A stretch of DNA of 64,000 nucleotides from Streptomyces sp. NBC_01283 (GTDB lineage: Bacteria; Actinomycetota; Actinomycetes; Streptomycetales; Streptomycetaceae). The translations under genes and the position numbers were made by a program. This document shows positions 47,524-58,953 of this stretch, piece after piece. The DNA is taken from contig NZ_CP108430.1 in assembly GCF_041435335.1 (NCBI RefSeq), positions 7,467,001-7,531,000 on the forward strand, in the 5' to 3' direction. The notes below the pieces were generated by a model that was given only the letters and a program-made list of their open reading frames with translations, was not told the DNA's origin and made no database searches. Each line of letters starts with the position of its first letter. The first letter of the stretch is position 1.

Positions 47524-49260
47524 ATGACTGAGTATGGCCGGGGCCCAGGCTCCGAACCGTGGCATCCCGAGGACCCGTTGTACGGGGACGGCGGATGGGG
47601 AGGACAGCAGCCTTCGGGCGGCCAGTCCACTTACGGCGGCCAGGGGCAGTACCACCACCCTCAGCAGCATGCCCAGCAGCCGCAGCAACCCCAGCAGGCG
47701 CAGTACGACGACTGGAGCACGGGCCAGCAGCAGTACGGCGGGCCCGCAGGCCGGCAGCAGTACGACGGTGGACCCCAGCAGCAGTACGAGGGTGCCCCCC
47801 AGCAGCAGTACAACGGCGGACCCGACCAGGGGTACAACGGCGGCCCGGAGCAGCAGCAGTACAACGGCGGCTGGGACGCCGGGCAGCAGGGCCAGGTCCC
47901 CTACGGCGCCGATCCGTCGGACCCCTACGGCGGTCAGCAGGGCGGCTACGGCGCGGAGAGCCCGGACTTCTACGGCACCCCCGACGCGTACCCCCCGCCG
48001 GAGCCGCCGTCGCGGCGCCGTCCCGACCCCGAGCCCAAACAGGACTGGGATCCGGGACCGGACCAGGGCGAGCACGCCTTCTTCTCCGGCGCCGATGACG
48101 ACGAGGACGACGACGATGACCCGGGGCGCCGTGGTGGCCGCGGTGACCGTCGGGGCGGCCGGGGCGGCAAGAAACCGAAGAAGCGCAGGAGTGGCTGCGC
48201 CTGCCTGGTCGTGACGCTGGTCTTCGCCGGTGGTCTCGGCGGAGTCGGCTATTTCGGCTATCAGTTCTACCAGGACCGATTCGGTACGTCGCCGGACTAC
48301 GCGGGCGAGGGAACCGGCCTCGCGACCGTCGACATCCCGAAGGGATCCGGCGGCTATGTGATCGGCCAGAAACTGAAGGAAGCCGGAGTCGTCAAGAGTG
48401 TGGACGCCTTCGTCTCCGCGCAGGCACAGAATCCCAAGGGCGATTCCATTCAGGATGGCGTTTACGTCCTGAAGAAGCAAATGTCGGCCAAGAGTGCGGT
48501 CGAACTCATGCTCAGCCCCAAGAGCCGCAATAACCTCATCATTCCCGAGGGCCGCCGGAATTCTTGGGTGTATTCGCAGATCGACACCCGTCTTGAGCTC
48601 GACAAGGGGACGACGGCGGGCGTCGCAAAGAACGAATGGAAGAGTCTCGGACTTCCGGACTGGGCGAACAGCAACAAGGAAATCAAGGACCCGCTGGAAG
48701 GCTTCCTCTACCCCTCCAGCTACCCGGTCGCCAAGGGGCAGAAGCCCGAGGCTGTCCTGAAGAAGATGGTCGCCCACGCGACCCAGAAATACGACGAGCT
48801 GGGCCTCAAGTCGAAGGCCGACGAACTGCAGTTGAAGGACCCGCTGCAGGTTCTTACCGTGGCCAGCCTGGTCCAGGCTGAAGGCATGACGCACGACGAC
48901 TTCAAGAAGATGGCATCGGTCGTCTACAACCGCCTCAAGACGTCCAACACCGTCACCAACCAGAAGCTCGAATTCGACTCGACGTACAACTACCTCAAGC
49001 GGCAGAGCGAGATCAATATCCCGATCTCGAAGATCCGGACTGACCCGGACCCGTACAACACCTATTACCACAGGGGCCTCCCGCCAGGGCCGATCGGAAA
49101 CCCGGGCGACGAGGCGCTGGCGGCCACCTTGGCTCCGGATGGAGGTGGCTGGATGTTCTTCATCTCCGTCGACGGAAAGAAGACCCAGTTCACCAAGACG
49201 CTGACCGAGCACGAGAAGCTGGTCAAGGAATTCAATGATCGGCAAAAGAATGGCGACTGA
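47524..49260 (+). CDS. mltG: Endolytic murein transglycosylase MltG
   Basis: 578 residues from ATG 47524. An unusually long cytoplasmic N-terminus (~1-220) is rich in Gln, Gly, Tyr and Pro, with repeated Q-Q-Y-x-G-G/A-P units, then acidic and Arg/Gly-rich stretches. A single membrane helix near 225-245 follows. The extracellular domain has LysM-like and YceG parts. The catalytic Glu lies in A-S-L-V-Q-A-E-G, and the family segment V-V-Y-N-R-L-K follows. It cleaves nascent glycan strands and sets their length. aroE begins inside its last codons. Confidence 0.92.
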   Translation: MTEYGRGPGSEPWHPEDPLYGDGGWGGQQPSGGQSTYGGQGQYHHPQQHAQQPQQPQQAQYDDWSTGQQQYGGPAGRQQYDGGPQQQYEGAPQQQYNGGPDQGYNGGPEQQQYNGGWDAGQQGQVPYGADPSDPYGGQQGGYGAESPDFYGTPDAYPPPEPPSRRRPDPEPKQDWDPGPDQGEHAFFSGADDDEDDDDDPGRRGGRGDRRGGRGGKKPKKRRSGCACLVVTLVFAGGLGGVGYFGYQFYQDRFGTSPDYAGEGTGLATVDIPKGSGGYVIGQKLKEAGVVKSVDAFVSAQAQNPKGDSIQDGVYVLKKQMSAKSAVELMLSPKSRNNLIIPEGRRNSWVYSQIDTRLELDKGTTAGVAKNEWKSLGLPDWANSNKEIKDPLEGFLYPSSYPVAKGQKPEAVLKKMVAHATQKYDELGLKSKADELQLKDPLQVLTVASLVQAEGMTHDDFKKMASVVYNRLKTSNTVTNQKLEFDSTYNYLKRQSEINIPISKIRTDPDPYNTYYHRGLPPGPIGNPGDEALAATLAPDGGGWMFFISVDGKKTQFTKTLTEHEKLVKEFNDRQKNGD

Positions 49261-50083
49261 GCGTGCCCGCCGAGCCGCAGTTCTCGGCTCACCGATCGCC
49301 CATTCCCTCTCCCCGGTGCTGCACCGCGCCGCATACGGGGAGCTGGGTCTGGCCGACTCGACGTATGACCTGTTCGACGTCGACGAGGCGGCCCTGCCCG
49401 GCTTCCTGAAGGGGCTCGGGCCCGAGTGGGCCGGGCTCTCGCTGACGATGCCGCTCAAGCGCGCGGTGATCCCGCTGCTCGACGAGATCAGCGAGACCGC
49501 CGCCTCCGTCGAGGCGGTCAACACCGTCGTAGTCACGGAGGACGGCCGCCGCGTCGGCGACAACACCGACATCCCCGGCATGGTCGCCGCCCTGCGGGAA
49601 CGCGGCATCGAACAGGTCGAGTCCGCGGCGATCCTCGGCGCGGGCGCCACCGCGTCGTCCGCGCTCGCCGCGCTCGCGCGGATCTGCACGGGCGAGGTCG
49701 TCGCGTACGTACGCAGTCAGGCCCGCGCCGCCGAGATGCGGGAGTGGGGCGAGCGGCTCGACGTGCAGGTGCGGACGGCGGACTGGGCGGACGCCGGGCG
49801 CGCGCTGAGCGCGCCGCTGGTGATCGCCACGACTCCGGCGGGCGCGACCGACGCGCTGTCGGCCTCCGTGCCCGAGCGGCCCGCGACCCTTTTCGACGTC
49901 CTGTACGACCCGTGGCCCACCGCTCTGGCGGCTCGCTGGTCGATGTACGGCGGTGCCGTCGTCAGCGGCCTCGACCTGCTGGTGCACCAGGCGGTGCTGC
50001 AGGTCGAGCAGATGACCGGACGTGCGCCCGCGCCGCTGGCCGCCATGCGCAAGGCAGGAGAGCGCGCGCTGGCCGCGCGCTAG
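49250..50083 (+). CDS. aroE: Shikimate dehydrogenase
   Basis: 277 residues from ATG 49250, overlapping the mltG stop by 11 bases; a start at ATG 49235 is also possible. It reduces 3-dehydroshikimate with NADPH. The shikimate-binding G-S-P-I-A-H-S-L-S-P, the catalytic Lys in L-T-M-P-L-K and the N-T-D motif are present. The cofactor loop reads G-A-G-A-T-A-S-S; no basic NADP-clamp motif is obvious after it. It is the first of four shikimate-pathway genes in this stretch. Confidence 0.93.
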   Translation: MATERARRAAVLGSPIAHSLSPVLHRAAYGELGLADSTYDLFDVDEAALPGFLKGLGPEWAGLSLTMPLKRAVIPLLDEISETAASVEAVNTVVVTEDGRRVGDNTDIPGMVAALRERGIEQVESAAILGAGATASSALAALARICTGEVVAYVRSQARAAEMREWGERLDVQVRTADWADAGRALSAPLVIATTPAGATDALSASVPERPATLFDVLYDPWPTALAARWSMYGGAVVSGLDLLVHQAVLQVEQMTGRAPAPLAAMRKAGERALAAR

Positions 50084-50239
50084 ACGTACGCCGACCGTCC
50101 GCCCGCTGTCCGCCGGACGTCCGCTTTCTGGACCGGAGGACGGCTCCCGGCCCCCGACGTGGGAGGATCGGGGATGGCGGGCCAGGGCCGCGCACCCGGT
50201 CGCGCCACGCAGTTCCAGGCGCGAGCATGAGGAGCACCG

Positions 50240-51420
50240 TTGAGCAGGTTGCGTTGGCTGACCGCGGGAGAGTCCCACGGACCCGCACTTGTCGCGACGC
50301 TGGAGGGTCTTCCCGCCGGCGTGCCGATCACCACGGAGATGGTGGCGGACCACCTGGCCCGGCGGCGCCTCGGCTATGGGCGCGGTGCGCGCATGAAGTT
50401 CGAGCGCGACGAGGTCACCTTCCTGGGCGGTGTCCGGCACGGCCTGACCATGGGCTCGCCGGTCGCGATCATGGTGGGCAACACCGAGTGGCCCAAGTGG
50501 GAGCAGGTCATGGCGGCCGACCCGGTCGACCCGGAGATCCTCGCCGACCTGGCCCGTAACGCCCCGCTGACCCGGCCCCGGCCCGGCCACGCAGACCTCG
50601 CGGGCATGCAGAAGTACGGCTTCGACGAGGCCCGGCCGATCCTGGAGCGCGCCTCCGCCCGCGAGACCGCGGCCCGCGTCGCGCTCGGCGCGGTCGCCCG
50701 CTCGTACCTCAAGGAGACGGCCGGGATCGAGATCGTCAGCCATGTGACCGAGCTGGCGAGCGCCAAGGCGCCCTACGGCGTCTACCCGACCCCCGCCGAC
50801 GTGGAGAAGCTCGACGCCGACCCGGTGCGCTGCCTCGACGCGGACGCGAGCAAGGCGATGGTCGCGGAGATCGACCAGGCCCACAAGGACGGCGACACCC
50901 TGGGCGGCGTCGTCGAGGTCCTCGCGTACAACGTGCCGGTCGGCCTCGGCTCGCACGTGCACTGGGACCGGCGGCTCGACGCGCGGCTCGCCGCCGCGCT
51001 CATGGGCATCCAGGCCATCAAGGGCGTCGAGGTCGGCGACGGCTTCGACCTCGCGCGCGTGCCGGGCTCCAAGGCGCACGACGAGATCGTCTCCACCGAC
51101 GACGGCATCAGGCGCACCTCCGGCCGCTCCGGCGGCACCGAGGGCGGTCTGACCACCGGTGAACTGCTGCGCGTGCGCGCCGCGATGAAGCCCATCGCGA
51201 CCGTGCCGCGCGCGCTCGCCACCATCGACGTCGCCACCGGCGAGGCCACCAAGGCGCACCACCAGCGTTCGGACGTGTGCGCGGTCCCGGCCGCGGGCAT
51301 CGTCGCCGAGGCGATGGTCGCGCTGACCCTGGCCGACGCCGTCGCGGAGAAGTTCGGCGGCGACAGCGTCCCCGAGACCCGCCGGAACGTGCGGTCGTAC
51401 CTCGACAACCTCCAGATCCG

Positions 51421-51424
<4 letters not shown>
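50240..51424 (+). CDS. aroC: Chorismate synthase
   Basis: 394 residues. The start is TTG 50240, with AGGAG six bases upstream, giving the family opening [13 protein letters not shown]. It makes chorismate from EPSP with reduced FMN. The three signatures are intact: [17 protein letters not shown] and [12 protein letters not shown]. Length is normal for actinobacteria. Its stop overlaps the GTG of aroK by 4 bases. Confidence 0.96.
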
Positions 51425-53045
<1,621 letters not shown>

Positions 53046-53206
53046 CGCTCCAGCAGCACGGAATCGGCCCGCCGGAACAAGCCACGGGCACCATGCGGCC
53101 TCCCCGGCCGTTCACACAACGTCGGCCGGGGGCGGTACCGTTCGGTAACGGGTGGCCCCGGCCGCCGCCCGACCAGCGTCAGTCGCACGAGACGGAGTGG
53201 CACCGG

Positions 53207-54145
53207 ATGCAGCACGCAGTGGGGTCTCCGCTGCCGCCGCCCCATCAGCCGGGGCACGGACCGGCCACCGGCTGGTCCCCGGCCGCACATCACCCGAGTG
53301 GTCCGCCGCCGGGTGCCGCGCCGGGCGGCCCACCGCCTCCCGCGCCGGGCTTCGCCGGCGCGCCGCACCCCCCTGGCACGGCCCCCCATCCGCAGGGACC
53401 GGCCCCCCATCCGCACGCCCCGGCACCGCAGCACGTGGCGCCGGGCGCCCCGCAGCACGGTCACGTCCCGGTGGGTGGTGTTCCGGTGCCCCCGACCCCG
53501 GACACGACGGGCCACATCCAGCTCCCGCCCGGCGGCCCCGTCGCCATGCCGAGCCCGCCGCCCGGCACGGCCCAGGCGGACACCGGCGCCACCACGCTCG
53601 CCGTCCTCCTGATCGGCCCCGCGGGCGCGGGCAAGACGAGCGTCGCGAAGTACTGGGCGGAGCACCGCAGGGTGCCGACCGCCCATATCAGCCTCGACGA
53701 CGTACGCGAATGGGTGCGCTCGGGCTTCGCGGACCCCCAGTCCGGCTGGAACGACCACTCCGAGGCGCAGTACCGCCTGGCTCGCCGCACCTGTGGCTTC
53801 GCCGCACGGAACTTCCTGGCCAACGGCATCTCCTGCATCCTCGACGACGCCGTCTTCCCCGACCGCCCGGTCGTCGGCCTCGGCGGCTGGAAGCGCCACG
53901 TGGGCCCCGGCCTGCTTCCTGTGGTCCTGCTGCCCGGCCTGGAGATCGTCCTGGAGCGCAACGCCGAGCGCAGCGGCAACCGCCGCCTCACGGACGAGGA
54001 AGTGGCCCGCATCCACGGCCGCATGGCCGGGTGGTACGGCTCGGGTCTGCCCATCATCGACAACTCCCAGCTGGACGTGCCCGCCACGGCCCGGATCCTC
54101 GACGACGTCCTCGCCCGCTCCATCGCGAGCCCGCCGCAGTGGTAG
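53207..54145 (+). CDS. P-loop kinase-like protein with Pro/His-rich N-terminus
   Basis: 312 residues from ATG 53207, with GGAG nine bases upstream; the longer frame from 53093 has no ribosome-binding site. The first ~125 residues are a disordered Pro/His/Gly/Ala-rich stretch. The C-terminal domain is a P-loop phosphotransferase: Walker A L-I-G-P-A-G-A-G-K-T-S, then I-S-L-D-D-V-R, and a C-I-L-D-D-A-V-F segment. It resembles AAA_33/chloramphenicol-phosphotransferase-like kinases. The substrate is unknown. It follows aroB and precedes the M24 peptidase homologue, all plus strand. Confidence 0.8.
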   Translation: MQHAVGSPLPPPHQPGHGPATGWSPAAHHPSGPPPGAAPGGPPPPAPGFAGAPHPPGTAPHPQGPAPHPHAPAPQHVAPGAPQHGHVPVGGVPVPPTPDTTGHIQLPPGGPVAMPSPPPGTAQADTGATTLAVLLIGPAGAGKTSVAKYWAEHRRVPTAHISLDDVREWVRSGFADPQSGWNDHSEAQYRLARRTCGFAARNFLANGISCILDDAVFPDRPVVGLGGWKRHVGPGLLPVVLLPGLEIVLERNAERSGNRRLTDEEVARIHGRMAGWYGSGLPIIDNSQLDVPATARILDDVLARSIASPPQW

Positions 54146-54229
54146 CCGCGTCCGCCTGACGTCCGCCGCCGAGCCACGGTCGGACGCGCTCGACCGGCCG
54201 TCCCGCGCCGCCGCTCATAGGCTCGTCCC

Positions 54230-55336
54230 ATGTCTGAGGTGTACGCGGCCCGCCGCGAGCGGTTGAGGGAGCGTTGTGCCGCGGGCGGCAGCGCGTCGGC
54301 GCTGGTGTCCCGTCCCGCCAACGTGCGGTATCTCGCGGGGGCGGCGCCGCAGGGCGCCGTGCTCCTGCTGGGCAGCAGCGAGGATCTGCTGCTGTGCTCA
54401 AGACCGCTCGGTGACGAGCAGGGCGAGGGCCGGCCCGACGGGGGGCTGCGGGTGCAGCTGCTCGACGCGTCCGGCGGGGACCCCGCCGTCGCGGGCGGCG
54501 ACCTCGCGGCGGCGCAGGGCGCCGATTCGCTCGCCGTGGAGGAGCACGACCTCACGGTCGCCCGGCATCGCGCGCTGGGATCCGTCGCGCCGAGGCTGCG
54601 GCTCACGGATCTCGGGGGAGCGGTCGAGCAACTGCGGCTCGTCAAGGACGAGGAGGAGATCTCCTGTCTGCGGATCGGCTCCGAGATCGCCGACCAGGCG
54701 CTCGGCGAGCTGCTCGAATCCATTCTCGTGGGGCGTACGGAACGCCACCTCGCCCTTGAGCTGGAGCGCCGCCTCGTCGACCACGGCGCGGACGGGCCCG
54801 CCTTCCCGACCTCCGTCGGCACCGGACCGAACGCAGGCCGGGGCGGCCATCGCCCGACGGACCGGCGGGTGGAGGAGGGGGATTTCCTCTCCGTGTGCCT
54901 CGGGGCCAGTTATCGCGGTTATCGTTGCGAGATCGGGCGTACGTTCGTCATCGGTACGTCTCCCGCGGACTGGCAGATCGAGTTGTACGACCTCGTCTTC
55001 GCCGCTCAGCGGGCGGGCAGGGAGGCTCTCGTACCGGGCGCCGCCTACCGCGACATCGACCGCGCGGCACGTCACGTACTGGACTCCGCGGGGTATGCGG
55101 ACGGTCTCGCTCCGCTGATGGGACATGGCGTGGGGCTCGAAATCGACGAGGACCCGCAGTTGGCGCCCGCGGCCATGGGTAAACTGGACGCTTGCGTGCC
55201 GGTCACCGTCGAACCGGGGGTTCACATCCCGGGACGGGGAGGTGTCCGGATCGATGACACGCTCGTCGTGCGCCCCGAGGCGGACGGCGGACCCGAGCTA
55301 CTCACCATTACGACCAAGGAGCTGCTCGCGCTCTAG
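54230..55336 (+). CDS. M24 peptidase (aminopeptidase P)-like protein with altered metal site
   Basis: 368 residues from ATG 54230. It has creatinase-like N-terminal and pita-bread C-terminal domains, as in Xaa-Pro peptidases. The metal ligands are largely changed: the first Asp position is Cys223, the second is Glu234, the His of G-H-G (299) is kept, the HE position reads D-E (Asp306), Glu328 is kept, and the R-I-E-D position is R-I-D-D. It sits directly upstream of efp, a place where actinobacteria often carry a pepQ-type gene. It is probably a catalytically weak or inactive relative. Confidence 0.85.
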   Translation: MSEVYAARRERLRERCAAGGSASALVSRPANVRYLAGAAPQGAVLLLGSSEDLLLCSRPLGDEQGEGRPDGGLRVQLLDASGGDPAVAGGDLAAAQGADSLAVEEHDLTVARHRALGSVAPRLRLTDLGGAVEQLRLVKDEEEISCLRIGSEIADQALGELLESILVGRTERHLALELERRLVDHGADGPAFPTSVGTGPNAGRGGHRPTDRRVEEGDFLSVCLGASYRGYRCEIGRTFVIGTSPADWQIELYDLVFAAQRAGREALVPGAAYRDIDRAARHVLDSAGYADGLAPLMGHGVGLEIDEDPQLAPAAMGKLDACVPVTVEPGVHIPGRGGVRIDDTLVVRPEADGGPELLTITTKELLAL

Positions 55337-55394
55337 CCTCGAGCTATGCGCGTGCGCCGGGGTCGTCCACGTCAGTCCAGGAGATTCCGCAACC

Positions 55395-55961
55395 GTGGCT
55401 TCCACGAACGACCTCAAGAACGGCCTGGTGCTCAAGCTCGACGGGGGCCAGCTCTGGTCCGTCGTCGAGTTCCAGCACGTCAAGCCCGGCAAGGGCCCCG
55501 CCTTTGTGCGCACCAAGCTCAAGAACGTGATGTCGGGCAAGGTCGTCGACAAGACGTTCAACGCCGGCGTCAAGGTCGACACGGCGACGATCGACAAGCG
55601 CGACATGCAGTTCTCCTACATGGACGGCGACTACTTCGTCTTCATGGACATGGAGACGTACGACCAGCTGCACGTCGACAAGAAGTCGGTCGGTGACGCC
55701 GCCAACTTCCTGATCGAGGGCTTCACGGCCTCCGTCGCGCAGCACGAGGGCGAAGTCCTCTTCGTCGAGCTGCCGGCCGCCGTCGAGCTGGTCATCCAGG
55801 AGACCGAGCCCGGCGTCCAGGGCGACCGCTCCACCGGCGGCACCAAGCCCGCGACGCTGGAGACCGGCCACCAGATCCAGGTGCCGCTCTTCATCACCAC
55901 CGGCGAGAAGATCAAGGTCGACACCCGTGACAGCGGCTACCTCGGCCGGGTGAACAGCTAA
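55395..55961 (+). CDS. efp: Elongation factor P
   Basis: 188 residues from GTG 55395 with AGGAG 11 bases upstream. It relieves ribosomes stalled at polyproline. It has three beta-barrel domains. The tip Lys is in V-K-P-G-K-G-P-A-F (Lys33), flanked as in actinobacterial EF-P, which is usually unmodified. The C-terminal [11 protein letters not shown] is canonical. nusB starts 3 bases after the stop. Confidence 0.97.
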   Translation: MASTNDLKNGLVLKLDGGQLWSVVEFQHVKPGKGPAFVRTKLKNVMSGKVVDKTFNAGVKVDTATIDKRDMQFSYMDGDYFVFMDMETYDQLHVDKKSVGDAANFLIEGFTASVAQHEGEVLFVELPAAVELVIQETEPGVQGDRSTGGTKPATLETGHQIQVPLFITTGEKIKVDTRDSGYLGRVNS

Positions 55962-55963
55962 CC

Positions 55964-56398
55964 GTGGCTGCTCGTAATACGGCCCGCAAGCGCGCCTTCC
56001 AGATCCTCTTCGAGGCCGACCAGCGTGGCGCCGACGTAGTGACGGTCCTCGCGGACTGGGTGCGCCACTCGCGGGCCGATACCCGGCAGCCGCCGGTGAG
56101 CGAGTACACGATGGAGCTGGTCGAGGGGTACGCGCAGCACGCGCGCCACATCGACGAGCTGATCTCGCAGTACGCCGTCGGGTGGACCCTGGACAGGATG
56201 CCGGTCGTGGACCGCAACATCCTGCGGCTCGGTGCCTACGAGCTGATCTGGGTCGACGCGACGCCGGACGCCGTGGTGCTCGACGAGTCCGTGCAGCTCG
56301 CCAAGGAGTTCTCGACGGACGATTCGCCGTCCTTCGTGAACGGCCTGCTGGGCCGCTTCAAGGATCTCAAGCCGAGTCTGCGCCGCGACGAGGCGTAG
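55964..56398 (+). CDS. nusB: Transcription antitermination factor NusB
   Basis: 144 residues from GTG 55964. It is an all-helical RNA-binding protein that joins NusE (S10) at boxA in rRNA antitermination. The conserved N-terminal R-K-R-A-F-Q-I-L-F-E-A-D and the C-terminal D-E-S-V-Q-L-A-K-E-F-S plus F-V-N-G-L-L-G segments are present. It is the last gene of the efp-nusB pair, and two hairpins follow. Confidence 0.96.
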   Translation: MAARNTARKRAFQILFEADQRGADVVTVLADWVRHSRADTRQPPVSEYTMELVEGYAQHARHIDELISQYAVGWTLDRMPVVDRNILRLGAYELIWVDATPDAVVLDESVQLAKEFSTDDSPSFVNGLLGRFKDLKPSLRRDEA

Positions 56399-56428
56399 TT
56401 CGGGGTTCCTCAAGACCCCCACGCCGCT

Positions 56429-56463
56429 CAGAGGGCCCGCAGCACGCCGCTGCGGGCCCTCTG
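56429..56463 (+). terminator. 15-bp hairpin after nusB
   Basis: Perfect stem 56429-56443 with 56449-56463, loop ACGCC, 30 bases after the nusB stop. Confidence 0.82.
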
Positions 56464-56532
56464 GCGCATTCAGGGGCCGTCCAGGGCTTCGGGGGGCCGC
56501 TGTGGCCTCTGAGGGCGCAGGCGGCCACGTAA

Positions 56533-56579
56533 AACGCCGGGGTGGCCGGAACCCGATCGGTTCCGGCCACCCCGGCGTT
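56533..56579. terminator. 21-bp bidirectional terminator between nusB and bldD
   Basis: Perfect stem 56533-56553 with 56559-56579, loop CGATC. It serves bldD on the minus strand and is a second stop for nusB. Confidence 0.88.
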
Positions 56580-56607
56580 ACGTTTCTGCTCAAGTGCCCC
56601 TTGGGGA

Positions 56608-57108
56608 TCAGACGTCGTCGTGGGCGACGGCGCGACGCGCGTCCGCGTCCAGGACTCCCCAGCTGATCAGCTGCTCGGTGAGAACCGAGGGCGACTGGTC
56701 ATAGATCACGGCGAGGGTGCGCAGGTCGTCCTGGCGGATCGAGAGCACCTTGCCGTTGTAGTCACCGCGCTGCGACTGGATCGTGGCGGCGTACCGCTGG
56801 AGCGGGCCTGCCTTCTCCTGCGGGACGTGCGCCAGGCGCTCCAGATCAAGCACGAGCTTCGGCGGCGGCTCGGCGGCGCCGCCCGGAGCGGTGCCGGGCA
56901 GCAGTTCCTGGACCGGGACGCCGTAGAAGTCCGCCAGCTCGGCAAGGCGCTGTACGGTCACGGCGCGGTCGCCGCGTTCGTACGAACCGACCACGACCGC
57001 CTTCCAGCGTCCCTGGGACTTTTCCTCGACACCGTGGAGGGAAAGGCCCTGCTGGGTACGGATGGCGCGGAGCTTGGCCCCGAGCTGTTTGGCGTATTCG
57101 CTGGACAT
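56608..57108 (-). CDS. bldD: Developmental master regulator BldD
   Basis: 166 residues from ATG 57108, with GGGGAG five bases upstream. The N-terminal helix-turn-helix (about 8-70) binds DNA. The C-terminal domain has the c-di-GMP motif R-G-D-x8-R-Q-D-D (114-116 and 125-128). In Streptomyces, tetrameric c-di-GMP dimerises BldD on operators and represses sporulation genes during vegetative growth; it also represses its own gene. A palindromic site upstream fits this. It is divergent from the pyr operon. Confidence 0.97.
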   Translation of the reverse strand: MSSEYAKQLGAKLRAIRTQQGLSLHGVEEKSQGRWKAVVVGSYERGDRAVTVQRLAELADFYGVPVQELLPGTAPGGAAEPPPKLVLDLERLAHVPQEKAGPLQRYAATIQSQRGDYNGKVLSIRQDDLRTLAVIYDQSPSVLTEQLISWGVLDADARRAVAHDDV

Positions 57109-57130
57109 ATAGCTCCCCGGACGAAGAACG

Positions 57131-57150
57131 GTAACTCACTGTGAGGTTAC
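57131..57150 (-). promoter_or_regulatory. Putative BldD operator upstream of bldD
   Basis: A 20-bp near-palindrome (GTAACTCACTGTGAGGTTAC) lies 23-42 bases ahead of the bldD start. It contains the AGTGA...TCAC half-sites described for BldD targets. Autoregulation of bldD is known in S. coelicolor; the match here is by eye. Confidence 0.7.
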
Positions 57151-57260
57151 GCAGCGTTACTTGGGTGCGTCAAGCCGAATGGTCCGTACCGACCCCTCCG
57201 AGGGGGGCCGTGACCGGGGGTGTTGCCGATGCTGGTACCGTGGATGGCGCAATTTCGACG

Positions 57261-57879
<619 letters not shown>

Positions 57880-57962
57880 GACCGTCTTCCCCTCACGGGC
57901 ACCGGGGCACACCCCTGCGCGCCCGCGTGCCCGCACACCTCCACATGACGGAGTACACCCAG

Positions 57963-58949
57963 ATGATGCGACACCTCATCTCGGCCGCCGACCTCACCCG
58001 CGACGACGCCGTTCTCATCCTCGACACCGCCGAGGAAATGGCCCGGGTCGCCGACCGGCCGATCAAGAAGCTTCCCGCCCTGCGCGGCCGCACGATCTGC
58101 AATCTGTTCTTCGAGGACTCGACCCGGACCCGGATCTCCTTCGAGGCCGCCGAGAAGCGCCTCTCCGCCGACGTCATCAACTTCGCCGCCAAGGGCTCCA
58201 GCGTCTCCAAGGGCGAGTCCCTCAAGGACACCGCCCAGACCCTGGAGGCGATGGGCGTCGACGCCGTCGTCATCCGGCACGGCGCGTCCGGCGCCCCCTA
58301 CCGCCTCGCCACCTCCGGCTGGATCGACGCCCCCGTGATCAACGCGGGCGACGGCACCCACCAGCACCCCACGCAGGCGCTGCTCGACGCCTTCACCATG
58401 CGGCGCCGCCTCGTCGGCAGGGACGCGGGCCTCGGCAAGGACCTCAGCGGCAAGCGCATCACGCTCGTCGGCGACGTCCTGCACAGCCGGGTCGCGCGCT
58501 CGAACGTCGACCTCCTGCACACCCTCGGCGCCCAGGTGACCCTGGTGGCCCCGCCCACCCTCGTGCCGGTCGGCGTGGACAGCTGGCCCTGCGACGTCTC
58601 GTACGACCTGGACCGGGTGCTCCCGAAGTCCGACGCCGTGATGATGCTGCGCGTGCAGCGCGAGCGCATGAACGCCGCGTTCTTCCCGACCGAGCGGGAG
58701 TACTCGCGCCGCTACGGCCTGGACGGCGAGCGCATGGCGAAGATGCCCGAGCACGCCATCGTGATGCACCCCGGCCCGATGGTGCGCGGCATGGAGATCA
58801 CCGCCGAGGTCGCCGACTCCGACCGCTGCACGGTCATCGAGCAGGTCGCCAACGGCGTCCACACCCGGATGGCCGTCCTCTACCTGCTCCTGGGCGGCAA
58901 CGAACCCGCCGTCACCCACACCCGCCCCACCGGTTCCGAGGAGAAGTAA
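57963..58949 (+). CDS. pyrB: Aspartate carbamoyltransferase catalytic subunit
   Basis: 328 residues from ATG 57963, with GGAG nine bases upstream; longer frames from GTG 57927 or ATG 57945 would add residues without homology. It makes carbamoyl aspartate. The carbamoyl-phosphate motif F-E-D-S-T-R-T-R, the H-Q-H-P-T-Q-A-L block and the C-terminal H-P-G-P-M-V-R-G are present. No pyrI regulatory subunit is seen, as in other actinobacteria. pyrC follows after 4 bases. Confidence 0.97.
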   Translation: MMRHLISAADLTRDDAVLILDTAEEMARVADRPIKKLPALRGRTICNLFFEDSTRTRISFEAAEKRLSADVINFAAKGSSVSKGESLKDTAQTLEAMGVDAVVIRHGASGAPYRLATSGWIDAPVINAGDGTHQHPTQALLDAFTMRRRLVGRDAGLGKDLSGKRITLVGDVLHSRVARSNVDLLHTLGAQVTLVAPPTLVPVGVDSWPCDVSYDLDRVLPKSDAVMMLRVQRERMNAAFFPTEREYSRRYGLDGERMAKMPEHAIVMHPGPMVRGMEITAEVADSDRCTVIEQVANGVHTRMAVLYLLLGGNEPAVTHTRPTGSEEK

Positions 58950-58953
58950 GACC

